Below are positions 1-5,181 of a stretch of 10,849 nucleotides of DNA, piece after piece (within the stretch, counting starts at the first letter, position 1; every line of letters starts with the position of its first letter). The notes beneath the pieces were generated by a model. The model did no database searches, had not been told where the DNA came from, and was given only the letters and a program-made list of their open reading frames with translations. The translations under genes and the position numbers were made by a program. This stretch comes from Actinomycetes bacterium. Lineage in GTDB: Bacteria > Actinomycetota > Coriobacteriia > Anaerosomatales > JAJZPX01. The stretch is from NCBI GenBank assembly GCA_021811025.1, contig JAJZPX010000046.1, forward strand, positions 1-10,849, written 5' to 3'.

Positions 1-860
1 AGGATCAGGACCGCGAACGCGATGACATCCTTGTATCCCGAGGACACGAACCCGGCGGCCAGCGACTCGATCATCCCGAGCACGAACCCGCCGAGCATCG
101 CCCCACGCAGGTTCCCGATGCCTCCGATGACCGCCGCGGTGAAGGACTTGATTCCGGGGATGAAGCCCATGTTGAACACTATGGAGCCGTAGTACATCCC
201 GCTGCACACCCCCGCCACCGCGCCGAGCGCCGGGCCGATGAAGAACGTCGTCGCGATGACCCGGTTGATGTCGATCCCCATCAGTCCTGCCGCTTCGCGG
301 TCCTGCGAGGTCGCCCGCATGGCCTTGCCCATCCGAGTGCGGCTCACGAAGGTGTCGAGCACGCCGAGCAGCACGACCGAGACGGCGATGATGAATATCT
401 GCAGCGTGTTGATGGTGACCGCCCCGATGTTGAACTTCACGACTGGGAGGAAGTTGGGGAACGCGATCTGCTTGGCCGAGATCCACAAGAGCACGGCCTG
501 CTGCAGGAACAACGACACGCCGATCGCGGAGATCAGCGGCGCGAGACGCGGCGCGTGCCGCAGCGGCCGGTAAGCGAACCGCTCCGTGAGCACTCCGAGG
601 ATCCCAACCGCGACCATCGCGACGAGGAACGTGGTCAGCAGCATCAGGAAGATGCCGAGGCCCGTCTTTGTGAAGAACGGGCTCTTGCTGAGCCCGGCGA
701 GGACGAAGAAGCCGACGAACGCGCCCGACATGAACATCTCCGAGTGGGCGAAGTTGATCATCAGCAGGATGCCGTAGACGAGCGTGTAGCCGAGAGCGAT
801 GAGGGCGTACATGCCGCCAAGGGTGAGCCCGTTGACGAGCTGCTGCCCGACGATTGCCAT
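1..860 (-). CDS. livH: Branched-chain amino acid ABC transporter permease LivH (partial, C-terminus beyond window)
   Basis: This is one of the two membrane permeases of the LivKHMGF-type importer for branched-chain amino acids or related substrates. The minus-strand frame is open from the ATG at 860 to the window edge, giving 286 residues and missing only the last few residues of a family usually about 290-310 long. The N-terminus (MAIVGQQLVNGLTLGGMYAL) and the following YGILLMINFAHSEMFMSGAF segment are typical of LivH. A cytoplasmic-loop motif of the type RATSQDREAAGLMGIDINRV lies near residues 180-200, where the permease contacts the ATPases. GGIGNLRGAMLGGFVLG near the end is the conserved LivH tail. 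Several hydrophobic membrane segments are visible. An AGGTGG ribosome site lies about 13 bases before the start. livK is directly upstream on the same strand, with a stem-loop in the gap; livM, livG and livF would be expected past the left edge. Confidence 0.93.
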   Translation of the reverse strand, partial: MAIVGQQLVNGLTLGGMYALIALGYTLVYGILLMINFAHSEMFMSGAFVGFFVLAGLSKSPFFTKTGLGIFLMLLTTFLVAMVAVGILGVLTERFAYRPLRHAPRLAPLISAIGVSLFLQQAVLLWISAKQIAFPNFLPVVKFNIGAVTINTLQIFIIAVSVVLLGVLDTFVSRTRMGKAMRATSQDREAAGLMGIDINRVIATTFFIGPALGAVAGVCSGMYYGSIVFNMGFIPGIKSFTAAVIGGIGNLRGAMLGGFVLGMIESLAAGFVSSGYKDVIAFAVLI

Positions 861-926
861 TGACACTGCGATTCCACCTGCTTCTAACGAGGCGACGCGA
901 GACGACTCCTTGCGAGCACCCGGATT

Positions 927-975
927 CCTCACAGAGACCCGGGCGAGTGGCTTCACTCGCCCGGGTCCCGTGAGG
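927..975 (-). promoter_or_regulatory. Intercistronic stem-loop between livK and livH
   Basis: A perfect 14-bp stem (936-949 pairing with 954-967) closes a 4-base loop (950-953). It is extended by six more pairs (927-932 with 970-975) across a small internal loop. It lies 21 bases after the livK stop codon and 67 bases before the livH start. No U-tract follows it on the minus strand, so a full intrinsic terminator is unlikely. By analogy with malE-malF and other binding-protein operons, it probably shields the livK 3' end or partly attenuates transcription. That would give more binding protein than permease. Confidence 0.8.
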
Positions 976-995
976 TGTGACTCTCGGTTACCCGA

Positions 996-2195
996 TTACT
1001 TCTTCCAGGGCTCCCAAGCGCCGTTCTTGACGACGTACAGCGTGATCGCCTTGTTCTCGGTGTCGCCCTTGGAGTCGAACTTGACCTTCCCGGTGACGCC
1101 TTCCATGTCGGTGGCGGCGACGGCCGCGATGACGGCCTTCTTGCCCTCGACGGTCGTCAGCGAGGAAGCGCCCTTCTCCTTGGCCACCTTGATGGCGGCC
1201 TGGATGATGACGTTCGCGGCGTCGTACGAGTAGGTGTCGTACGCGGCGATCTCATCGTTCGGGAAGGCCTTCTTGTAGGCAGCCTCCCACTCGGCACCCT
1301 TCGGCAGCTCGGACAGCGGCAGGCCGACGGACGTAGCGTAGTCGCCCTCGGCGCTCGCCCCGGCGAGCTTGACGTACTGCGGGTCGTACAGGCCGTCGGC
1401 ACCGAGGATGGGGGCCTTCAAGCCGGCCTCCTTGGACTGCTTCGACAGCAGGCCGCCCGACATGTACATGCCGCCGTAGTAGATCACGTCGGGGTTCATC
1501 GACTTGATCTTGGTGACGAGCGCGTTGAAGTCGGTGTCCTTGTCGGTGGTCTTCTCCTTCGACAGGATCTTGCCGCCATCGCTCTCGAACTGGCTGACGA
1601 AGTTCGTCGCGAGGCCCTCGCCGTACGGCGTCGAGTCGTCGATGACGACCGCCGTCTTGAAGCCGAGGTCCTTCGTTGCGGCGTCAGCCGCGAACGGCGC
1701 CTGCACGGAGTCGATCGTGCAGGTGCGGAAGACGTTGTTCAGGCTCTGCTCGGTCAGCGCCGGGTTGGTCGACGCCGGGGAGACCATGACCAGGTTGGCC
1801 TTGTTGTAGACCTTCGACGCCGGGATGGAGCACCCGGAGTTCAGATGGCCCATGACGCCGACCACCTGGGGGTCCGACGCGAACTGGTTGGCCACGTTGA
1901 CCGCGGTCTTCGGGTCGCCCTGATCGTCGCCGGTGAACTCCTCCATGGAGATGCCGGCGGCCTTCAGCGCCTCCGCGTTGTCCATGATCGCGAGCTTCGC
2001 ACCGCGCTCCATGCCCTGGCCCAGAGCGGTCGCGCCCTGCGTGATCGGGGCACCCACCGCGAGCTTGACGGAAACCGTTCCGCCGCCGGCGCCCGTGGAA
2101 CCGCCCCCGCCACCGCTGCAGCCAGCGGCCACCATAGCCACCGCCGCGAGGATCGCGACAAGGGCCAACAGCCGCTTGCCCTTACCCATGATCAT
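996..2195 (-). CDS. livK: Branched-chain amino acid ABC transporter substrate-binding lipoprotein LivK
   Basis: This is the extracytoplasmic ligand-binding protein (399 residues) that delivers substrate to LivH/LivM. The chosen ATG at 2195 follows GGGAGG by six bases. An ATG two codons later is also possible, and an upstream in-frame start at 2240 lacks a comparable ribosome site. The N-terminus has a lipoprotein signal: Lys/Arg residues, a hydrophobic stretch, then Val-Ala-Ala-Gly-Cys with the lipidated Cys at residue 26, and a Gly/Ser-rich linker. The mature part is a type I periplasmic-binding fold of the Leu/Ile/Val family. Recognisable stretches are GHLNSGCSIPASKVYN, VSPASTNPALTEQ, DDSTPYGEGLA and a C-terminal region ending EPWKK. 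It heads the liv operon with livH downstream. The exact ligand cannot be told from sequence; family members bind Leu/Ile/Val, amides, urea or aromatic compounds. Confidence 0.93.
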   Translation of the reverse strand: MIMGKGKRLLALVAILAAVAMVAAGCSGGGGGSTGAGGGTVSVKLAVGAPITQGATALGQGMERGAKLAIMDNAEALKAAGISMEEFTGDDQGDPKTAVNVANQFASDPQVVGVMGHLNSGCSIPASKVYNKANLVMVSPASTNPALTEQSLNNVFRTCTIDSVQAPFAADAATKDLGFKTAVVIDDSTPYGEGLATNFVSQFESDGGKILSKEKTTDKDTDFNALVTKIKSMNPDVIYYGGMYMSGGLLSKQSKEAGLKAPILGADGLYDPQYVKLAGASAEGDYATSVGLPLSELPKGAEWEAAYKKAFPNDEIAAYDTYSYDAANVIIQAAIKVAKEKGASSLTTVEGKKAVIAAVAATDMEGVTGKVKFDSKGDTENKAITLYVVKNGAWEPWKK

Positions 2196-2279
2196 CCCTT
2201 TCCTCCCTTGCGCCTTGTCGTTCTCGTGTGCGGACGACAACTGTTCAAATATCCTTGAGCTGGACTCCAGGATTCATGG

Positions 2280-2309
2280 AGCGTAGCACAAGGCCGAACG
2301 GCCCAACAA
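2280..2309 (-). promoter_or_regulatory. Candidate sigma-70-type promoter of livK
   Basis: On the minus strand TTGTTG (2304-2309) and TACGCT (2280-2285) are separated by 18 bases, about 85 bases before the livK start. The spacer contains a GGCCG-AA-CGGCC inverted repeat (2292-2303) that could be an operator. The same spacing and a TACGnT -10 recur at the cysK and NfeD promoter candidates in this window. Supported by pattern only. Confidence 0.4.
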
Positions 2310-2346
2310 GCCTGGTTATGAATGGGAAAAGGCCTGCTCTTGCATA

Positions 2347-2366
2347 TGTTTCGAGGGTGTTTCGAG
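2347..2366. repeat. Direct 9-bp repeat with 11-bp period upstream of livK
   Basis: TGTTTCGAG occurs perfectly at 2347-2355 and 2358-2366, so the copies lie one helical turn apart. They sit between the end of the Rrf2 gene and the livK promoter candidate, about 40-60 bases upstream of its -35. That is a plausible place for an activator site. The rest of the 197-base gap (2196-2392) holds a weak 5-bp hairpin (2367-2379) after the Rrf2 stop and no intrinsic terminator I can support. Confidence 0.4.
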
Positions 2367-2392
2367 ACGCGAGCCGCGTAGATGCATGAAGG

Positions 2393-2809
2393 TCAGATGT
2401 AGTACATCGAGGCTGCTGCCCCGTCGAGTTCCGATTGCCGCTCCGCGAGCCGCTCGAGCGTCACAGCTTCCAGCACGTCGGACAGGTCGTGGGCGACCGC
2501 TTGCCACATCTCGGAAGTTGCGGAGCGTGCGAGGTGCGGGACGTCGAGCACCTCGCCCTCCACGGCGCGGACGACGTCGGCCATGCTGATCCGGCCGGCC
2601 GGCCTCGCAAGCACGCATCCGCCGGCCGCGCCGCGCCTGCAGCTGACGAGACCGTGCCTGGCGAGCGCGGTGACCTGCTGCTCCAGGAACCGCCTGGGCA
2701 GGCGCAGCTTCGAGGCGAGGTCCGCGGCGACCACCGGCCGCCCGGGCGGCTGCTGCGCGAGCGCAGTGAGCGCCCGGAGCGCGTAGTCGAGGCGTTGCGA
2801 GACGCGCAC
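2393..2809 (-). CDS. Rrf2-family transcriptional regulator, CymR-like (probable cysteine-metabolism regulator)
   Basis: This 138-residue protein has the Rrf2 winged-helix fold. The N-terminus (VRVSQRLDYALRALTALAQQ), recognition-helix region (AADLASKLRLPRRFLEQQVT) and wing (RRGAAGGCVLARP) match the family. The IscR-type three-Cys cluster ligand loop is absent, so an Fe-S sensor is unlikely; CymR likewise lacks it. Two Cys sit instead around the wing (residues 57 and 65), one replacing the usual Tyr of the Gly-Gly-Tyr motif. The last residues are Ser-Met-Tyr-Tyr-Ile, resembling the C-terminal Ile tails that dock in the CysK active site. The GTG start overlaps the cysK TAG by one base, and GGAGGAG lies eight bases upstream, so the two are co-transcribed and probably translationally coupled. 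The pairing with cysK supports a CymR-like role. This is inference; autoregulation of the operon is likely. Confidence 0.85.
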   Translation of the reverse strand: MRVSQRLDYALRALTALAQQPPGRPVVAADLASKLRLPRRFLEQQVTALARHGLVSCRRGAAGGCVLARPAGRISMADVVRAVEGEVLDVPHLARSATSEMWQAVAHDLSDVLEAVTLERLAERQSELDGAAASMYYI

Positions 2810-3762
2810 TAGCGGCTCTCCTCCCACAAGGGAGTGGAGAGGTATCGCTCGCCGGTGTCCGGCGCGACCGTGACGACGGCCTTGCCCGTCATGTCCGCTC
2901 GCGCAGCCAGACGCAGCGCCGCGGCGATGTTCGCCCCCGATGAGATGCCGACGAGCAGACCCTCCTCCGCCGCCGCTCTGCGAGCCGCGGCCGTCGCTTC
3001 CGGCCCGCTCACGCTCTCGACGACGTCGAGCACGCCGAGGTCCAGCGTCTTCGGGATGAAGTTCGCGCCGATGCCCTGGATCGGATGCGGCGCGGGCGTC
3101 AGCGGTTCGCCCGCGAGCGCCTGGCTGATGAGCGGCGACTCCTCGGGCTGGACCGCGACGACGAGCGTGCCGCCGTCCGCCTCCTTGAGGTACCTGCCCG
3201 CGCCCGACACGGTGCCGCCCGTTCCCACGCCCGCGACGAACGCGCCGATCGGGACGCCCGCGAGCGCCTCGCGTATCTCGGGACCGGTCGTGAGGTAGTG
3301 CGCGCGAGGGTTGGCCGGGTTGTCGAACTGGCCGGGGATGAAGGCGCCTCTCGCGGAGGCCGCCAGCTCCTCGGCGCGGTCGACCGCGCCCTTCATCCCG
3401 AGCGCCGCCTCGGTCAGCACCAGCCGCGCCCCGCACGCGGCCAACAGCCTGCGGCGCTCGAGCGACATGCTCTCCGGCATCGTGAGCACCACTTCGTATC
3501 CTCGCACGGCCCCCACGATCGCCAGGGCGATGCCCGTGTTGCCCGACGTGGGCTCGATGATGACGGACCGGCCTGGCTCGATCGCGCCGCGCTCCTCCGC
3601 GTCCGCGATCATCGCCTTGCCGATACGGTCCTTCACCGACCCGCCCGGGTTGCGCGACTCGAGCTTGACGAAGACACGCCCGGGCAGGCCGTTCGCGAGG
3701 CGGTCGAGCGGGACGAGCGGCGTGCCGCCGATGGTGTCGACGGCGGACTGCGGGAACGACAT
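2809..3762 (-). CDS. cysK: Cysteine synthase A (O-acetylserine sulfhydrylase)
   Basis: This cytoplasmic PLP enzyme makes cysteine from O-acetylserine and sulfide. It is 317 residues long, as expected. The PLP-binding Lys is residue 44 in NPGGSVKDR. The substrate loop TSGNTG is at 72-77, the conserved QFDNPANPRAHY segment at 145-156, the phosphate-binding GTGGT at 180-184, and GISSGAN near the C-terminal part contacts the pyridine ring. The ATG at 3762 follows a perfect GGAGGT by five bases, so the upstream in-frame start (3801) is rejected. The gene ends in a TAG that shares one base with the GTG of the Rrf2 regulator. No serine acetyltransferase is seen in the window. Cystathionine beta-synthase-like or OPH-type relatives are less likely, given the intact CysK motifs. 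Confidence 0.95.
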   Translation of the reverse strand: MSFPQSAVDTIGGTPLVPLDRLANGLPGRVFVKLESRNPGGSVKDRIGKAMIADAEERGAIEPGRSVIIEPTSGNTGIALAIVGAVRGYEVVLTMPESMSLERRRLLAACGARLVLTEAALGMKGAVDRAEELAASARGAFIPGQFDNPANPRAHYLTTGPEIREALAGVPIGAFVAGVGTGGTVSGAGRYLKEADGGTLVVAVQPEESPLISQALAGEPLTPAPHPIQGIGANFIPKTLDLGVLDVVESVSGPEATAAARRAAAEEGLLVGISSGANIAAALRLAARADMTGKAVVTVAPDTGERYLSTPLWEESR

Positions 3763-3799
3763 CGGGTACCTCCGGGTTCGAGCTGTCCGTGCAGCCCTC

Positions 3800-3829
3800 A
3801 CCGTATGCCCCGTCCAGCGGTTGGCGCAA
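3800..3829 (-). promoter_or_regulatory. Candidate promoter of the cysK-rrf2 operon
   Basis: On the minus strand TTGCGC (3824-3829) and TACGGT (3800-3805) are 18 bases apart, about 38 bases before the cysK ATG. An AT-richer stretch upstream (3835-3875), unusual in this GC-rich window, would be the natural place for regulator binding. It carries an inverted repeat GCACT-N14-AGTGC (3841-3845 and 3860-3864). Pattern only. Confidence 0.4.
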
Positions 3830-3866
3830 GATGATTCAACGCACTTTTTCGATGCGATTAGTGCCT

Positions 3867-3896
3867 TTGGTATTGGCCCCGCTCATCCGTTACGCT
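3867..3896 (+). promoter_or_regulatory. Candidate promoter of the NfeD-like gene
   Basis: TTGGTA (3867-3872) and TACGCT (3891-3896) are 18 bases apart, on the strand of the short membrane protein that starts at 3939. It is divergent to the cysK promoter candidate, so both could share the dyad at 3841-3864. Pattern only. Confidence 0.35.
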
Positions 3897-3938
3897 TGAC
3901 GCGACCCGGTCGCCCCGTTCGACGCTGAGGAGAGACGC

Positions 3939-4196
3939 GTGCAGCTCTGGTTCTGGGCGTGGCTGCTGCTCGCCGGCATCTTCGCCGTGCTCGAGGTGTT
4001 CGACCGCGAGTACTACACGCTGCCGTGGGCGTTCGGCGCCGCCGCGGCTGCCCTGCTCGAGGGACTGCACGCACCGATCGCGTGGGAGTGGATCGCGTTC
4101 GCTGGGATCGGAAGCGGACTGCTGGTGGGGATCCAGCGATTCCGCGCGCCGGGGCGGCGGTCGCTAAGGCGCCCGAAGCGCGACGCTACACCGTGA
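3939..4196 (+). CDS. Short NfeD-like integral membrane protein
   Basis: This is an 85-residue protein with a GTG start behind GAGGAG. It opens with a hydrophobic helix (residues 3-19), an acidic turn with EVFDREYYTLPWAFG, then two more hydrophobic segments (about 31-42 and 48-65) and a basic tail (RRSLRRPKRD). The LEVF...LPWAFGAAAAALL pattern resembles the N-terminal membrane part of NfeD proteins, in which a Glu in the first helix is followed by a Leu-Pro-x-Gly-x-Gly-like step. The C-terminal OB-fold domain of NfeD is absent, so this is a minimal form. NfeD proteins usually partner stomatin/SPFH proteins, but none is in the window. Its last 11 bases overlap the end of the convergent FTRc-Rieske gene. 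Family assignment is moderate and function is unknown. Confidence 0.6.
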   Translation: MQLWFWAWLLLAGIFAVLEVFDREYYTLPWAFGAAAAALLEGLHAPIAWEWIAFAGIGSGLLVGIQRFRAPGRRSLRRPKRDATP

Positions 4197-4848
4197 CGAA
4201 GACCTCGCCGTCCCGCACCGTCACCGGGTAGACCTTCACCTCCGCGTCGGGGTGATCGGTCGCGCCAGTCCGCACGTCGTACCGCCAGCCGTGCCACGGG
4301 CACATCACGAACTCCCCTTCCACCCCGCCCTCGGCGAGCGGCCCGCCCCAGTGCCTGCAGACGTTCGAGAGCGCGTGCCAGCCCGAGGCCGTGCGGAACA
4401 GGGCGATGCGTCGCTTGCCGATCGTGACGGCCTTGCCCTCGCCCTCGCGCAGATCGCCCTCCGCGGCGACGCGCACCTCCACCGGCCCCGGCGGCGGCTC
4501 GCTCACCCCGTGCAGCACGCTCCCGTCCTCGACGCCGGCCCGGATGAACAGCCCGCACCAGCACTTCCGCATCGCCGAGAACTCGTCGAGGTAGAACGGG
4601 ATGCAGGGGCACACGATCCGGACGTCTTCGGCGTACACGCCGGTCCTGAGCCGTCAAGGGCAGAAGACGTCGCCGTCTCGGCCGAGGATGTCGAGCTCCG
4701 AGGCGAGCACGGCGTCCACGAACTCCTCGTCCGTGTTGAACTTGTAGCCGAGCGTGGCGACGAACGGGGCCATGTACGCCTTGAGGTCATCGACGCTCGT
4801 CCCGGGCTCGAACCGCGGCCGAAGCGCGTATCCGCCCGTCTCGCTCAC
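4186..4848 (-). CDS. Probable selenoprotein: ferredoxin-thioredoxin reductase catalytic domain fused to a Rieske domain (in-frame TGA read as Sec)
   Basis: The frame runs from the GTG at 4848 to the TAG at 4186 with one internal TGA (4654-4656, codon 65), predicting 220 residues if decoded as Sec. Residues 20-103 match the FTR catalytic subunit: an N-terminal helical part (GYKFNTDEEFVDAVL), then Cys63-Pro-Sec65-Arg, Cys80-Pro-Cys82 and Cys96-Trp-Cys98-Gly-Leu-Phe. By homology Cys63, 80, 82 and 96 bind a 4Fe-4S cluster, and positions 65 and 98 are the redox disulfide pair, so Sec replaces the attacking Cys. A linker (about 104-135) leads to a Rieske 2Fe-2S domain with Cys164-x-His166 and Cys183-x2-His186, giving an intramolecular electron donor. 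The usual His of the third motif is Trp97. The GTG overlaps the glutaredoxin TGA by four bases (GTGA). A hairpin follows the TGA. Alternatives are a sequencing error (TGC to TGA), a decayed gene, or two separate proteins. The intact frame and exact Cys position argue for Sec. Confidence 0.8.
4620..4646 (-). promoter_or_regulatory. Candidate bacterial SECIS hairpin downstream of the TGA codon
   Basis: On the minus strand, eleven bases after the TGA (4654-4656), CGGCG (4638-4642) pairs with CGCCG (4629-4633) around the loop TGTA (4634-4637). A lower helix GGAC (4643-4646) with GTCC (4620-4623) can form across a five-base 3' bulge. The TGA-to-loop distance is 16 bases and a G sits at the second loop position. 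As I recall, bacterial SECIS models ask for roughly 16-37 bases and a G among the first two loop bases, and the E. coli fdhF upper stem-loop also begins 11 bases after its UGA. GC-rich sequence forms hairpins readily, so this is supportive rather than decisive. Confidence 0.55.
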
Positions 4849-5087
4849 AGGTGCAGCAGCTCCTTCAGCCGGGCCTTGTCGAACCCCACGACGACCTCGC
4901 CGTCGATCACGACCACGGGGAAGGACGTCCCGCCCGACAGCCGCTTCACCTCGTCGATCGCCTTCTGGCGCTCCTCGCCCTCGAGCAGGTCGACGTCCGT
5001 GTGCTCGTACTCGACGCCGTTGTCAGAAAGATACTGCTTTGTCATCCTGCAGTACGGGCACGTCGACAACGCGTAGACCTTCACCAT
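4845..5087 (-). CDS. Glutaredoxin-like thiol-disulfide oxidoreductase
   Basis: This 80-residue thioredoxin-fold protein carries the dithiol active site Cys10-Pro-Tyr-Cys13 directly after the first beta strand. The cis-Pro motif is Thr-Ser-Phe-Pro (54-57), followed by VVVIDGEVVVGFDKARLKELL, a tail like that of small anaerobe glutaredoxins (YruB-type) and NrdH. The ATG at 5087 is preceded by GAGGAG at a good distance. Longer in-frame extensions upstream are rejected because the fold starts at this Met. Its stop codon overlaps the start of the FTRc-Rieske gene (GTGA), so the two are co-translated. The likely role is carrying reducing equivalents from the FTR-type protein to protein disulfides or a reductase. 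NrdH-like service to a ribonucleotide reductase cannot be excluded. Confidence 0.9.
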   Translation of the reverse strand: MVKVYALSTCPYCRMTKQYLSDNGVEYEHTDVDLLEGEERQKAIDEVKRLSGGTSFPVVVIDGEVVVGFDKARLKELLHL

Positions 5088-5107
5088 CGCCCTCTCCTCG
5101 TCCGGCT

Positions 5108-5125
5108 GCGGCCGGCGCCGGCCGC
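5108..5125. promoter_or_regulatory. 18-bp perfect palindrome between the divergent glutaredoxin and NDH-2-like genes
   Basis: GCGGCCGGC followed by GCCGGCCGC is a perfect palindrome, 20 bases from the glutaredoxin start and 56 bases from the divergent oxidoreductase start. It could be an operator for both genes, or a hairpin in the 5' leader of the glutaredoxin mRNA, just upstream of its ribosome site. The extreme GC content makes chance formation easier than the length suggests. Confidence 0.45.
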
Positions 5126-5181
5126 CTTGCACGGCATCAGTCGATACCACAGGGAACATACCCGCGAACGGAAGGAGCGCC

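Noticed and set aside
2196..2392. An intrinsic terminator after the Rrf2 gene
   Set aside because: The only hairpin near the stop (2367-2379) is five base pairs with no U-tract.
2810..3829. A long minus-strand frame through cysK that continues into the Rrf2 gene
   Set aside because: Only its last 139 codons (from the GTG at 2809) encode a protein family. The part overlapping cysK is out of frame with it and low-complexity, so a cysK-Rrf2 fusion is not supported.
4654..4848. A separate 64-residue protein ending at Cys-Pro, and a separate 150-residue Rieske protein starting with GTG at 4638
   Set aside because: Both are in the same frame around one TGA. The FTR motif set is split between them, and no ribosome site of note precedes the GTG at 4638. 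One read-through gene explains both.
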